From assembly GCF_009696445.1 (NCBI RefSeq), contig NZ_VULZ01000007.1, positions 96,594 to 160,593 of the forward strand: DNA of 64,000 nt, read 5' to 3'. The translations under genes and the position numbers were made by a program. Every line of letters starts with the position of its first letter. Position 1 is the stretch's first letter. The DNA comes from Porcincola intestinalis (GTDB taxonomy: Bacteria; Bacillota; Clostridia; Lachnospirales; Lachnospiraceae). Of the stretch, positions 17,819 through 27,800 are shown in pieces. The notes under the pieces were generated by a model. That model made no database searches. It was given only the letters and a program-made list of their open reading frames with translations, and had not been told where the DNA came from.

Positions 17819-19177
17819 TCACTTTTCAAAAATATCATCGATATCACTGACCCCCTTGAGGGAAGTGATGACCACTGCCGTATCGCCCACCTCGATCCGG
17901 TCATCGCCCCTCGGAAGAATCACCTTTCCCTTTCTGGAAATGCAGGCGACCAGCGCCCCCTGCCGGAACTTCATATCCCTGAGCGGGATATTCTTGTGAG
18001 CAAATGAATCCCTGATCAGAAACTCCAGTGCCTCTGCCTGGTCATCCATCATCCGGTGAAGCGTCTCGATGTTGCTTCCAAAAGAATTCTGCATCGCCCG
18101 GACATAAGTCACGATGTGCTCCGCCGTAATGTTCTTCGGAGCAATCATCGTGTCCAGATCCAGCTGGTCAAACACCTCCGCGAATGCACTTCTGTCGACC
18201 TTTGTGACGATTTTCCGAATGCCCATCGACCGGGCGAACAGCGACAGGATGACATTCTCCTCATCAATTCCGGTCAGTGCGACAAAGCCTTCCGTCCGGG
18301 CGATTCCCTCCTCGACCAGAAGCTCCTTGTCCGAGGCGTCGCCGTGAATGATGGTCGCCTTCGGAAGCAGATCCGCAAGCTGCTCGCAGCGCGAAAGTTC
18401 CTTCTCTATGATCTTGACCTGAATCCCGGAGCGGATCAGAATCCGGGACAGATAATACGCGATATCCCCTCCCCCGGCGATCATCACATTTCTGACCGCA
18501 TGGGTATTGAGTCCGATTCTCCTGAAAAACTCTGTCTGCTCATCCCCGGGAGCTACAATTGAGATAACATCCCCCGACCTCAGTACCGTGTTTCCCTGCG
18601 GAATGACCATCTCGTTGTCACGCTCCCGCGTGCATACGAGCACATGGCATTTGAGCCGTTCGTGAAGCTCGTTCAGATTCATTCCATCCAGCACGGAATC
18701 CTTCGGGATCCGGAAATGAAGCAGCTCTGCCTTTCCTTTGGCAAAGGTGTTGATCTCGATCGCGCTCGGGAACTTCAGAACCCGCGCCACCTCCTGCGCC
18801 GAGGTAAATTCCTGATTGATGACCAGCGCCAGCCCCAGCTCTTCCTTCAGGAACCCGGCCTCCTGGTTATACTCCGGGTTCTGAACCCTTGCGATGGTCT
18901 GGCAATGTCCCGCCTTTCGTGCAATCAGGCAGACAAGAAGGTTCACCTCATCCACGCCTGTCACCGCGATCACCAGATCGGCATGTACAATGCCCGCTTC
19001 CTGCAGAACCTGGTAGCTTGCTCCATTTCCTGAAAAACCCATGACATCAAACCGGTCGCAGATCTGATTCACGACAGAATCGCTCTTGTCCACGACTGTG
19101 ACATCATGCCCTTCCCGGCACAGATCGGCACAGAGCTTCGCTCCGACCTTCCCGCACCCTACAACTATGATATTCAT
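17819..19177 (-). CDS. trkA: Trk potassium uptake regulator TrkA
   Basis: Cytosolic NAD-binding gating ring of the Trk system, 452 residues. Two RCK-N/RCK-C units are visible: the first Rossmann motif GCGKVGAKLC near residue 7 and the second AGGGDIAYYLSRIL near residue 233, each followed by a TrkA-C domain. RCK domains bind nucleotides and, in many Firmicutes, c-di-AMP, which would link this operon to gdpP; this was not tested here. It is the first gene of the operon, with a promoter at 19325-19353. Confidence 0.95.
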   Translation of the reverse strand: MNIIVVGCGKVGAKLCADLCREGHDVTVVDKSDSVVNQICDRFDVMGFSGNGASYQVLQEAGIVHADLVIAVTGVDEVNLLVCLIARKAGHCQTIARVQNPEYNQEAGFLKEELGLALVINQEFTSAQEVARVLKFPSAIEINTFAKGKAELLHFRIPKDSVLDGMNLNELHERLKCHVLVCTRERDNEMVIPQGNTVLRSGDVISIVAPGDEQTEFFRRIGLNTHAVRNVMIAGGGDIAYYLSRILIRSGIQVKIIEKELSRCEQLADLLPKATIIHGDASDKELLVEEGIARTEGFVALTGIDEENVILSLFARSMGIRKIVTKVDRSAFAEVFDQLDLDTMIAPKNITAEHIVTYVRAMQNSFGSNIETLHRMMDDQAEALEFLIRDSFAHKNIPLRDMKFRQGALVACISRKGKVILPRGDDRIEVGDTAVVITSLKGVSDIDDIFEK

Positions 19178-19324
19178 ATCGTCCGCTGGAATCTGTTCAG
19201 ATTCCGATTTCCCCGTTGCGCCTCAGTAGTTCTTCCGTTTTTCTGTATCCTGCACTGAAGCCCGATGCAGGCTGTCTGCAGGTGCCATCCCGGCCGCCTG
19301 TACAGAAGACAAAAATGCACAGTA

Positions 19325-19353
19325 ACTATACCACGATTGCCGGTGGGTGGCAA
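19325..19353 (-). promoter_or_regulatory. Sigma-A promoter of trkA-trkH operon
   Basis: TTGCCA (19348-19353) and TATAGT (19325-19330) lie 17 bases apart on the minus strand. The roughly 140-base leader shows no recognised c-di-AMP (ydaO) riboswitch. Confidence 0.7.
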
Positions 19354-19458
19354 TCGGAGGGAAACAGCGTAAACGGACGATGCATCATCGGACACTGCAT
19401 CCTGGTTGTATGTCCTGTGCGCTGATGCTAGACTAACGGAAAAAGGAGGATATGAACG

Positions 19459-20403
19459 ATGCATCATCCGGATCAACTGGATCTGAGAAACGAGACAGAA
19501 GATAAGGATCAGACGAAACCCGGGATTCCTTCCGGCAAACGGCTTCTGACAATACAGGACATATCCTGTATCGGGAAATGTTCCCTCACCATTGCGCTCC
19601 CGGTCATCTCGTCGCTGGGTATCGAGACGGCCGTTCTTCCGACCGCACTGCTCTCCACGCATACCCTGTTTGACGGCTTCACCTTTCTGGACCTGACAGA
19701 CCAGATGGTTCCCGTCACCGACCACTGGAAAAGACTGGGATTCTCATTCGACACCATCTATTCCGGTTATCTGGGGTCTGTGAGACAGATGGAGATTGTT
19801 CAGGATATCATCCGGAAATTCCAGGGCACTCAGAATCCGCTCGTCATCATCGATCCTGTCATGGCGGATTATGGAAAGCTCTATACCGGTTTCGACGAAG
19901 CCTTTGCGAAACAATATGCTGCCTTCTGCGGCTGTGCGGACATCATTCTGCCCAACCTGACAGAGGCGCATTACCTGACAGGTCTTCCCTACCTGGAAAG
20001 ATATGAGAAGGATTATATTCTCGATCTGCTGAAAGCACTGTGTGCGCTTGGTCCGGAGTGGGCTGTGCTGACCGGGGTCTCCCTCAAAGATGGTCAGACA
20101 GGTGCCATGGCAAGAAACAGCAGAACCGGGGAGGTTGTCTCCTGTTTTACAGACCGCATTCCGGGGAACTATCACGGCACGGGAGATCTATTCACCTCCG
20201 TTGTCGCCGGTACCCTGACAAGGGGGCTTCCGCTGAAAAAAGCCCTTCGGCTTGCGGTCGACTATGTCCGGGAAACAATCCGTGTGACGCAGGCATCCGG
20301 CAGACCGGACAGCTACGGAGTCGAATTCGAGGCAACACTCCCGGCTTTGATCCGGCAGGCAGATCAGCTCTCCGCTTCGCCACAGCCATCTCCTTCCCCT
20401 TGA
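19459..20403 (+). CDS. Pyridoxal/pyridoxamine kinase (PfkB-like family)
   Basis: Probable kinase that phosphorylates B6 vitamers, or hydroxymethylpyrimidine, to build pyridoxal phosphate. The 314 residues match PdxK/PdxY-type ribokinase-fold proteins: QDISCIGKCSLTIALPV near the start, STHTLFDGF, the substrate segment VIIDPVMADYGKLY, LPNLTEAHYLTG, and the anion-hole/catalytic GNYHGTGDLF near residue 237. AGGAGG lies nine bases before the ATG. A weak promoter (TTGTAT-17-TAGACT) ends about 25 bases upstream. The gene is monocistronic, diverging from trkA. Confidence 0.87.
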   Translation: MHHPDQLDLRNETEDKDQTKPGIPSGKRLLTIQDISCIGKCSLTIALPVISSLGIETAVLPTALLSTHTLFDGFTFLDLTDQMVPVTDHWKRLGFSFDTIYSGYLGSVRQMEIVQDIIRKFQGTQNPLVIIDPVMADYGKLYTGFDEAFAKQYAAFCGCADIILPNLTEAHYLTGLPYLERYEKDYILDLLKALCALGPEWAVLTGVSLKDGQTGAMARNSRTGEVVSCFTDRIPGNYHGTGDLFTSVVAGTLTRGLPLKKALRLAVDYVRETIRVTQASGRPDSYGVEFEATLPALIRQADQLSASPQPSPSP

Positions 20404-20443
20404 GACGCAGAATAACGGTTTTATAAGCCGCCATTATAAAGAA

Positions 20444-20471
20444 GGAGCCGGTGACTCATCTCACCGGCTCC
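20444..20471 (-). terminator. Strong hairpin terminator
   Basis: An 11-bp perfect stem with a six-base loop is followed on the minus strand by the U-rich tail UUCUUUAU. It would end the unit that starts at 20986, and could also slow antisense transcription into the kinase gene. Confidence 0.75.
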
Positions 20472-20583
20472 GGAACGATTGACTTGAACGATTTACACTT
20501 CGAGTAGCTATTCAGTTGTGATCTTTCTCACATACGAATCGGAGGATTCTTCCCTGCTCTTCTATGACTCAAGATGCTGTGCT

Positions 20584-20895
20584 CTACAGCACCATCGCAT
20601 AAAATAAATAATTGATATCGATCTTCGTTCCCTTTCTCGTCAGGAACGGATTCTGAAAATCATCTTCCCAACTTTCTACTGCAAGAATTCTTAACGATAG
20701 AATCTTATCCGGCAGCTTGCTTTCAATATAACAAGTGAAAGGCGCTTCTGTCGGTTCTCTACTTTTCTTCTCCGATTCTCGCTCTATACTGCGATTCCAG
20801 AAAACCGATCATCAGAAATCTTTTTCGCAGGGACCTGTCACTCTGCCTCTGTTATATTGAACTGAACTGTACGGTGTTCCACTGTCGATTTCCAT
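20584..20895 (-). pseudogene. Frame-broken small gene with intact promoter and RBS
   Basis: AGGAGG (20905-20910) and an ATG at 20895 open a frame that stops after 27 codons at two adjacent TGA codons (20809-20814). The next frame stays open across this point (reads ...RKRFLMIGFLESQYRARIGEEK, then stop). The original frame then resumes as ...EPTEAPFTCYIESKLPD...ILAVESWEDDFQNPFLTRKGTK...YAMVL and ends at 20584. The protein-like composition in alternating frames suggests one gene of about 100 residues with two indels. No family was recognised. Alternatively it encodes a 27-residue peptide. Confidence 0.5.
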
Positions 20896-20985
20896 CGGTC
20901 CAGCCCTCCTTTCTGCGATCAGACCCATCGGTTATGGATTCTTCTGTTTCCTCTGACTTTCAACCGATGTTCTTTGTGTAACTAC

Positions 20986-21014
20986 ATACTAGCAAAGGGC
21001 ACTTGTATTGTCAA
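20986..21014 (-). promoter_or_regulatory. Near-consensus sigma-A promoter
   Basis: TTGACA (21009-21014) and TAGTAT (20986-20991) are spaced by 17 bases, about 90 bases upstream of the broken small gene. Confidence 0.75.
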
Positions 21015-21141
21015 TACGATTTGATTATATTTTTAATATTTTTGTATTATAATTGTTTCATATTATTATTGTATATATAATTTATACAATCCAGACAGTT
21101 CAGCCAGGTACCCATCCTGCCGCATCACACTGAAACGCCGC

Positions 21142-23502
21142 TCAAGCCTGGCGCTCATGCAGCTTCCGGTTGTAGTTGATCAGGCAGCCGTCCATGATGA
21201 TTTCACGCTCATGGTCGGTCAGCTCACCCAGTGTCATATAGAACTCTTTCATGGCGCCGTTCTTCACGACAAAGCCCATGATACGGTCGCGCTTCTCGGC
21301 GACAGCCGCCCGAATATCCGGAAGGAAGACCCAGTCTCCATTTGCAAACGGGAGATCGCCCTCCCCGATCACAAGCGGAAGCATGCCCCAGTTGATCAGG
21401 TTCGAGCGATAACGCTTTGTCGCATACGAAAATGCAATGTTCGCCCAGCCGCCGAGCACCTTCTGGCAGGAAGCAGCCTGTTCTCTCGCAGACCCGTCTC
21501 CCGGCTTCACCGCAAAGATGGTCGAACCGACACCGAACGCCTTCGGGTCCTTGAAGCTTTCAACGACACCAGGGAGCTTCTCTGCGATCAGGCTGACTGT
21601 GTCCTGATAGGAATCCGCAAGCGGCTTCGAGCCCGCATCCTGTGTCTCTGCTGCGGAAAGCGCGGATGCAGGATCTTCTCCCGACTCAATTGCCTTCTGC
21701 ACCAGCTGCACCTGCTTTGCCCGCGGCACATACGCCGGATCCTTTCGGGACAGCGTGAACTCCGCAAGTCCCAGCGGATTGGAACGGTAAGAGCTTGTCT
21801 CCCCGGACGGGATCAGCTCATCGGTCGTGGTCACCGGATCATGAATCTCGGACACAACACGCAGGAGAAGATTCTCCGGCAGCGGACTCATCGCCGGCCA
21901 GTCCTTGATATTCGGCCCGAACACCAGCTCTTTCTCCGGCTCCGCCTTTCCCCAGGCATTGAACACACGATTCTCGTAAATTGCCTTGTCAAAATGGTAC
22001 TCCGGCTCGCTGTACTTCACATCCATCTCTGTCGCAGCTGTCAGGAAGCCCTTGTTTGCCGCCGTCGCTGCGATGGAACGCGCATCCATCAGCGCAACCG
22101 AAGCAATCTGGCCATTCTGCACCTTCGAGCCTTCCCGATTCGGGAAGTTCCGGGTCGAATGGCGGATGGAGAAGGCCCCATTTGCAGGGGTGTCGCCCGC
22201 ACCAAAGCAGGGTCCACAGAACGCTGTCTTGACAACACAACCGGCTTCGATCAGATCAGCAAAGCGGCCATCCTTCACCAGCTCCATGTAAATCGGCATG
22301 GAAGCCGGGTAAACGCTCATCGTGAACTCGTCGTTGCCGATCGAATGGCCACGGAGAATGTCCGCAGCCGCGCAGATATTCTCAAATCCGCCGCCTGCAC
22401 AGCCGGCGATGATCCCCTGGTCGACATAGAGCTTCCCGTCCACAATCTTGTCCTGAAGCGAATAGCTGATCTTTCCGCCGAAGGAAACCTTCGCACGCTC
22501 CTCCACATCGTGGAGCACGTCCTTCAGGTTCTTCTGCACATCCTCAATGGCATAGACATTGCTCGGATGGAACGGCATCGCGATCATCGGGCGGATTTTA
22601 GACAGGTTCACGCGGATACAGCCATCGTAATAGGCAAGGCTGCCCGGATTCATTTCTCTGTAGGCGGATCTCCTGCCGTGGATCTCATAGAAGTTCTTTG
22701 TCTTCTCATCTGTTCGCCAGATCGAGCTCAGGCAGGTTGTCTCCGTCGTCATCACATCGACACCGATTCGGAAGTCTTCACTCAGGCGTCCGATGCCGGG
22801 TCCGACGAACTCCATGACCTTGTTCTTGACATAACCCTTGTCAAACACCGCGCCGATGATGGCCAGCGCAACATCCTGCGGTCCGACCCCGGCTGCCGGC
22901 TCTCCCTCCAGATAGACTGCAACGACGCCGGGCATGTCGATGTCGTAGGTCTGGCTGAGCAGCTGCTTGACCAGCTCGCCGCCGCCCTCTCCCATCGCCA
23001 TCGTCCCGAGTGCCCCGTAGCGGGTATGGGAGTCAGAGCCCAGGATCATCGCCCCGCACTCGGCAAGCATCTCGCGTGCGAACTGGTGGATGACGGCCTG
23101 ATGCGGCGGGACATAGATGCCGCCGTACTTCTTCGCCGCTGAGAGGCCGAACATATGGTCATCCTCATTGATCGTACCACCGACAGCACAGAGCGAATTG
23201 TGGCAGTTCGTCAGGACATACGGGATCGGAAACTGCTCCAGGCCGGATGCCCTCGCTGTCTGGATGATGCCCACGTATGTGATGTCATGAGATGCCATCT
23301 TATCGAAGCGGATCTGGAGCTTCTCATCATCCCCGGACAGGTTATGGCTGTGAAGAATCGACCATGCCATCGTCTCCCTGCGCGCCTGCTGCCTGTCCGG
23401 TTCCTTTCCGGTCATCTGCCGTATCCGGGCCGAGGCCTCCTCCGTATCCGGCACGATATCGGTTCCATTGACCAGGTATACACCCTTCTCAGATAATTCC
23501 AT
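21142..23502 (-). CDS. Aconitase-family hydratase (YbhJ-like)
   Basis: A 786-residue [4Fe-4S] hydro-lyase related to aconitase, closest in layout to the E. coli YbhJ type rather than AcnA/AcnB. The N-terminal aconitase domains contain LTNCHNSLC (first cluster cysteine), [18 protein letters not shown], and the paired cysteines of [11 protein letters not shown]. The C-terminal swivel domain contains [19 protein letters not shown] and the arginine-rich [14 protein letters not shown]. The ATG at 23502 is chosen because AGGAGA lies five bases upstream; an upstream in-frame ATG lacks an RBS. The substrate could be citrate/isocitrate or another tricarboxylate. Confidence 0.88.
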   Translation of the reverse strand: MELSEKGVYLVNGTDIVPDTEEASARIRQMTGKEPDRQQARRETMAWSILHSHNLSGDDEKLQIRFDKMASHDITYVGIIQTARASGLEQFPIPYVLTNCHNSLCAVGGTINEDDHMFGLSAAKKYGGIYVPPHQAVIHQFAREMLAECGAMILGSDSHTRYGALGTMAMGEGGGELVKQLLSQTYDIDMPGVVAVYLEGEPAAGVGPQDVALAIIGAVFDKGYVKNKVMEFVGPGIGRLSEDFRIGVDVMTTETTCLSSIWRTDEKTKNFYEIHGRRSAYREMNPGSLAYYDGCIRVNLSKIRPMIAMPFHPSNVYAIEDVQKNLKDVLHDVEERAKVSFGGKISYSLQDKIVDGKLYVDQGIIAGCAGGGFENICAAADILRGHSIGNDEFTMSVYPASMPIYMELVKDGRFADLIEAGCVVKTAFCGPCFGAGDTPANGAFSIRHSTRNFPNREGSKVQNGQIASVALMDARSIAATAANKGFLTAATEMDVKYSEPEYHFDKAIYENRVFNAWGKAEPEKELVFGPNIKDWPAMSPLPENLLLRVVSEIHDPVTTTDELIPSGETSSYRSNPLGLAEFTLSRKDPAYVPRAKQVQLVQKAIESGEDPASALSAAETQDAGSKPLADSYQDTVSLIAEKLPGVVESFKDPKAFGVGSTIFAVKPGDGSAREQAASCQKVLGGWANIAFSYATKRYRSNLINWGMLPLVIGEGDLPFANGDWVFLPDIRAAVAEKRDRIMGFVVKNGAMKEFYMTLGELTDHEREIIMDGCLINYNRKLHERQA

Positions 23503-23581
23503 ATCTTCTCCTGTATTCATACATGAGGACGCCATGATCTCCGGCATCCGCCGCTGGTTACATCATATCTTCGGATACAGC

Positions 23582-23626
23582 AAAAGGGGCATTCCCGGGA
23601 TCTTCTCAGATCCTGAGGATACCCCC
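23582..23626 (-). terminator. Terminator after fructose-bisphosphate aldolase
   Basis: A GGGGTAT.../...ATGCCCC outer stem encloses a perfect GGATCT-GAGA-AGATCC hairpin. UUUU (23582-23585) follows on the minus strand. Confidence 0.65.
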
Positions 23627-23665
23627 TCCGGTTATTCAGGCCTTCTTCATCAGGCAGCCTGATCC

Positions 23666-24622
23666 TTATCTCTTGGACAGCTCAGCAGCCTTGCCATCGG
23701 ATCCAAGGACATCCTTGATCTTGTGTGCAACGATGTCATGGACGTTCTGGCGGCCGACCTTCAGATACTGACGCGGATCGAAGATGGACGGATCGTCAAC
23801 AAAGGTCTTACGGATACCAGCGGTCATGCCAAGACGAAGATCGGAATCGATGTTGATCTTGCAGACAGCGCTGCGTGCAGCCTGACGAAGCTGATCTTCC
23901 GGAACACCAATGGCATCCTTCAGAGCACCGCCGTTTGCGTTGATGATCTTGACATACTCCTGCGGTACAGAGGAAGCTCCGTGGAGGACGATCGGGAAGC
24001 CCGGCAGTCTCTTGACAACCTCATCGAGGATATCAAAACGAAGCTGCGGCTTTGTGCCCGGCTTGAACTTGTATGCGCCATGGCTGGTTCCGATTGCGAT
24101 TGCAAGGGAATCAACACCGGTCTCGCCGACAAATTCCTCAACGTCGTCCGGATTGGTGTAGGAGGAATCCTCCGCCTTGACAGCGACAGCATCCTCGATG
24201 CCTGCCAGAGTGCCAAGCTCAGCCTCAACGACAACGCCATGAGCGTGTGCGTACTCAACAACCTTCTTTGTCAGCTCGATGTTCTCCTTGAACGGCTTGG
24301 AGGAAGCATCGATCATGACAGAAGTAAAGCCGTTGTCTACGCAGTCCTTGCAAACCTCGAAGTCTGCACCGTGATCCAGATGAAGAACAACCGGCAGGTC
24401 CGGATGAATCTCAAGAGCAGCCTCTACAAGCTTTACCAGATAGACGGAGTTAGCGTACTTTCTTGCTCCCTGGGAAGCCTGAAGGATGACCGGAGAATTC
24501 AGCTCGGCAGCTGCCTCGGTGATTCCCTGGACAATCTCCATGTTGTTGATGTTGAAAGCGCCAATTGCATAGCCGCCCTTGTATGCCTTCTGGAACATCT
24601 CGGTAGATGTGACTAATGACAT
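23666..24622 (-). CDS. fba: Fructose-bisphosphate aldolase, class II
   Basis: Zinc-dependent glycolytic/gluconeogenic aldolase that cleaves fructose 1,6-bisphosphate to DHAP and glyceraldehyde 3-phosphate. The 318 residues carry GAFNINNMEIVQG, the metal site VVLHLDHGADFE, EAELGTLAGIED, GTSHGAYKF and the phosphate-binding VLHGASSVPQ. The ATG at 24622 has GGGAGG about eight bases upstream. It has its own consensus promoter and a terminator, so it appears monocistronic. A GC-rich hairpin (24658-24687) sits in its leader. Confidence 0.97.
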   Translation of the reverse strand: MSLVTSTEMFQKAYKGGYAIGAFNINNMEIVQGITEAAAELNSPVILQASQGARKYANSVYLVKLVEAALEIHPDLPVVLHLDHGADFEVCKDCVDNGFTSVMIDASSKPFKENIELTKKVVEYAHAHGVVVEAELGTLAGIEDAVAVKAEDSSYTNPDDVEEFVGETGVDSLAIAIGTSHGAYKFKPGTKPQLRFDILDEVVKRLPGFPIVLHGASSVPQEYVKIINANGGALKDAIGVPEDQLRQAARSAVCKINIDSDLRLGMTAGIRKTFVDDPSIFDPRQYLKVGRQNVHDIVAHKIKDVLGSDGKAAELSKR

Positions 24623-24697
24623 GATTTTTCCTCCCTTTTTGAGTTGATAAAATCTGTTTGCGGGCGGGCAGACGCTTTTCTGCCCGCATCCACCCGC

Positions 24698-24726
24698 ATT
24701 ATACCTGCTTTGAATCCGGTTCGCAA
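24698..24726 (-). promoter_or_regulatory. Sigma-A promoter of fba
   Basis: TTGCGA (24721-24726) and TATAAT (24698-24703) are spaced by 17 bases on the minus strand. Confidence 0.8.
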
Positions 24727-24822
24727 TAGACACGAATCTGTTTTTCTCTTCTGAGCCCTGTTAGTTCGATTGCCGAACCAGGCCAGACGACCAAAGATGC
24801 CTTTTCCTCAGGCGTTTAGCCC

Positions 24823-27800
24823 TCAGGCCTTGCGTCTGCGAAGAACAAGATAAAGACCCGCAGCCACACCGGCACCGGCGATCACAAGCAGCAGCGCATA
24901 GCGCATCAGCGGCGAATCATCACCAGTCCTGCTGTTCAGATTCGAACTGGAGGCAAGCGCCTGCGCATCCGCAAGAGCAGCTGAATCACCTGCAAACCCG
25001 GAATTCGGATCGGTCAGCCGCTCCGCCGCCCTGGAGCCGTCCAGAATCTCATTCGTAACGGTCACACTCGCATTCATATTCGACCGCGACAGCGTCACCT
25101 GGGGCGAGCTGATCGAGATATTGTAACCGGTCTTCTTTCCGCTCTCGACCACCTTGCCGTTTCTGTCCGTCTCCGCAAAGTACAGGGTGATGGTCCTGCC
25201 CTTCTGGGAGTTGATGTTGACCTTCAGTGTATCGGACATCGAGCTGGCATCCTTCAGGCTCATCGCCTTCTTGAACAGCAGCTTTGTGTGCGCTGCATCT
25301 GCGAAGATCCCGATGTAATAGGTCGCATTGACCCTGATCGGCGTCTTTTTATACATCACCGACTTTGTCAGCGTCAGCGAAGCCTTCTCGTTCGAGTCAT
25401 TCTTTCTCAAAACGAAGACGACCGGTCCCTGATTCTCAGCATCTGCGTTGATCGTAAATGTCCGTTCGCCGGTTCTGCTCCCAACCTTCGAGAAGTTCAA
25501 GTTGATCAAATTTTTGAGCTGCGTGTAGTCCGTAAGCTGCGTGTAGTCTGTGAGCAGCGTGTAGTCCTTCGCAAGGCTCACACCTGCTGTCGTCCTGATC
25601 GACATCAGCGTGACCCCCATCGCCTGCTTCCCGATATCAATCGGAACAGGGAAGGAGATATTCTTCCGTTCTCCGACAGATGTATTTTTGAGTGTAATCT
25701 TCTGGTTGTTCTTCAGTGCCAGCTTCCCGTCCCTGGTCCGCACCCTGAATTCCGCCACCAGGTTGTCTACCGGAAGTTCATTGCCGGATGCATCGACCAC
25801 CCTCAGCTGGATGTCAAACGTTCCGTTTGACATGAACTCGTTTCGGTGTGAATTGTAATACGAATCGGTATAAAGATTCTGGATCCTGATGGTCTTGTTC
25901 GTGACCACATAAGTTCTTTTGGTCCCGTTGCCGTAGGAGTCCACTTCCATCGCCTTCATCGTAACAGCTGCACCATTTCCACTGGTACGATCGCCGCCCT
26001 GGATCTGAATCTTCATGTCACGACTGTTCTTGATGGGCTTTCCCTCTGCATCGACCTCATATACATAATAGGTCGTCCCATGCAGTGCATCGACCGGAAC
26101 GGTGAACCGCGCACTTCCGTTTGTCCCGGACGTCGAATTATTCTTCGATACTGTCAGCGTCTGGGCATCCCCATACGGAAGGGTTCCTCCCGCATCCATG
26201 AAAACCCGCACCTGATACTGTTTCTGAACTGTGACCGGAAGGCGCTTTCCTGTGGAAGCCCGGTACAGATCCATGTACACTACGATGGTTCCGACAGTTG
26301 ACTGGCTGTCCAGCTTCGCATTAACCGTCACCCCGCTCCCATCCGCAGCCTGGTTTGTGCCCGTTATGATACCGTTCATCGGATTAAATGCATAGCCATT
26401 CCAGTTCTGTGTTCCAACGATGTGTGTCGTCTGTTCGTTGGGACCAGTCTGAAGCATCCCGACGACCTCATCATCCAGATTTGGATCGTTCATAACAAAT
26501 GCTGTTGGATTCGCCTTGATCTCTCCCGCTGTCCCCGCAACCTTTGCCATGACAATTCCGGATGCCCCCGACAAATGCGCATTTCCGGCATCGTCGAACG
26601 AGCTGAGGTTTACAACCGCCTGGATACGACTCTTCAGCGTCAGAGTTAGGATCTGGCTGGAATAGGTTCCGGTCGTTGCATCTTCAGACGGTGCTGTAAG
26701 TGCGCCGGAAGCCTCACCGGGCATCTTGGTTCCAACTTTGACGAAATGGTAGTGGGAATCTTTCTCCCACGTTCCGGTTACCCCGACTGATTTGCCACCT
26801 CCGGCCTTTCCACTGAGAAGAACCAGCTGAACCGAGTTTTCCGGCATTGAGAAGCTTTCACTGCCATCGGAGACAGTCTGTTTCTGATCCGCCTTCCCGT
26901 CCTTTACCGTATAAACCAGATAATCAGCACCGGCTTTCAGAGGCTCACCGTCCGCCTGAACCGTTATGGATGCCCCAGCCAGATTCTGGACAAGCGTCTT
27001 TTCGTCGCTCTCTTTTGAATAGTAGTTTACCTGGCTGGAAGTCAGAGACATGAGATAGGCATCTGTAAAGGTGACTGAAGCAGCTGTCTGCCCTTCGATC
27101 CCCGGATCTGCATCCTGCGAACTTCCATCAGCATATACACGCGTCCTGGAAGTCATCTGCCACCCTGCCCCCGTCTCCTGACCTACCTTAAAAGTCAGAG
27201 TTGTGGAAGCCTGCTCTGTTTTCTGGGCTTTGCTGTCATTTCCGTAAGCCAGGGACGTCATCCCCGCCGGTGCACGTTCGGTTATACGGAAGACCGCAGT
27301 ATCTCCTTCGTTCGGCCAACTGTCATTCTTTGACAGACCGCCTCCGAAATCAAAAGACACTGCACTCCCCTGCATGGTGAATGCCGCCACCTGCTCCCAC
27401 TGAGCATTTCCGGACGCATCTGTCTCCGACGTTTGCCTTTCAATCGTAACCTGAGAACCCGGTACACCTGTTCCGGAAGGATCCTTCGACTCAATGGTGA
27501 CAAGATTCCGCGGCGTCTCAGGTGTCTGACTGGATTTATGAATGTAATCCAGCTCATAATCGCTGCCACCTTCCATCAGCAGCTTCAGAGTTCCTCCGTT
27601 ATTGTTTCCCGTAAGCTTAATTCCTGCTGAGGTTCCTGTGCCTGTCGCCGTTACGGTGAACACCGTCTCCGCCAGCTTCGCATAGGCAACCGTGCCAGCA
27701 TTGCCTGTGCTGTTCTCGGAAACCGGCATCGCCTCCTCGCGGACAACATAGGTTCTGCCTTCCTTCAGAAGGCCTGCCGGGATCTGCTTTGCCTCTTCAC

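Larger units (their letters stand above)
20404..21141. other. 738-base gap holding a decayed minus-strand transcription unit
   Basis: The gap contains a minus-strand terminator, a frame-broken gene and its intact promoter (listed separately), followed by an AT-rich stretch (about 21000-21090) up to the hydratase gene. Nothing else recognisable was seen. Confidence 0.6.

Noticed and set aside
19178..19320. c-di-AMP (ydaO) riboswitch before trkA
   Set aside because: The leader is short and lacks the conserved ydaO core; only the promoter is supported.
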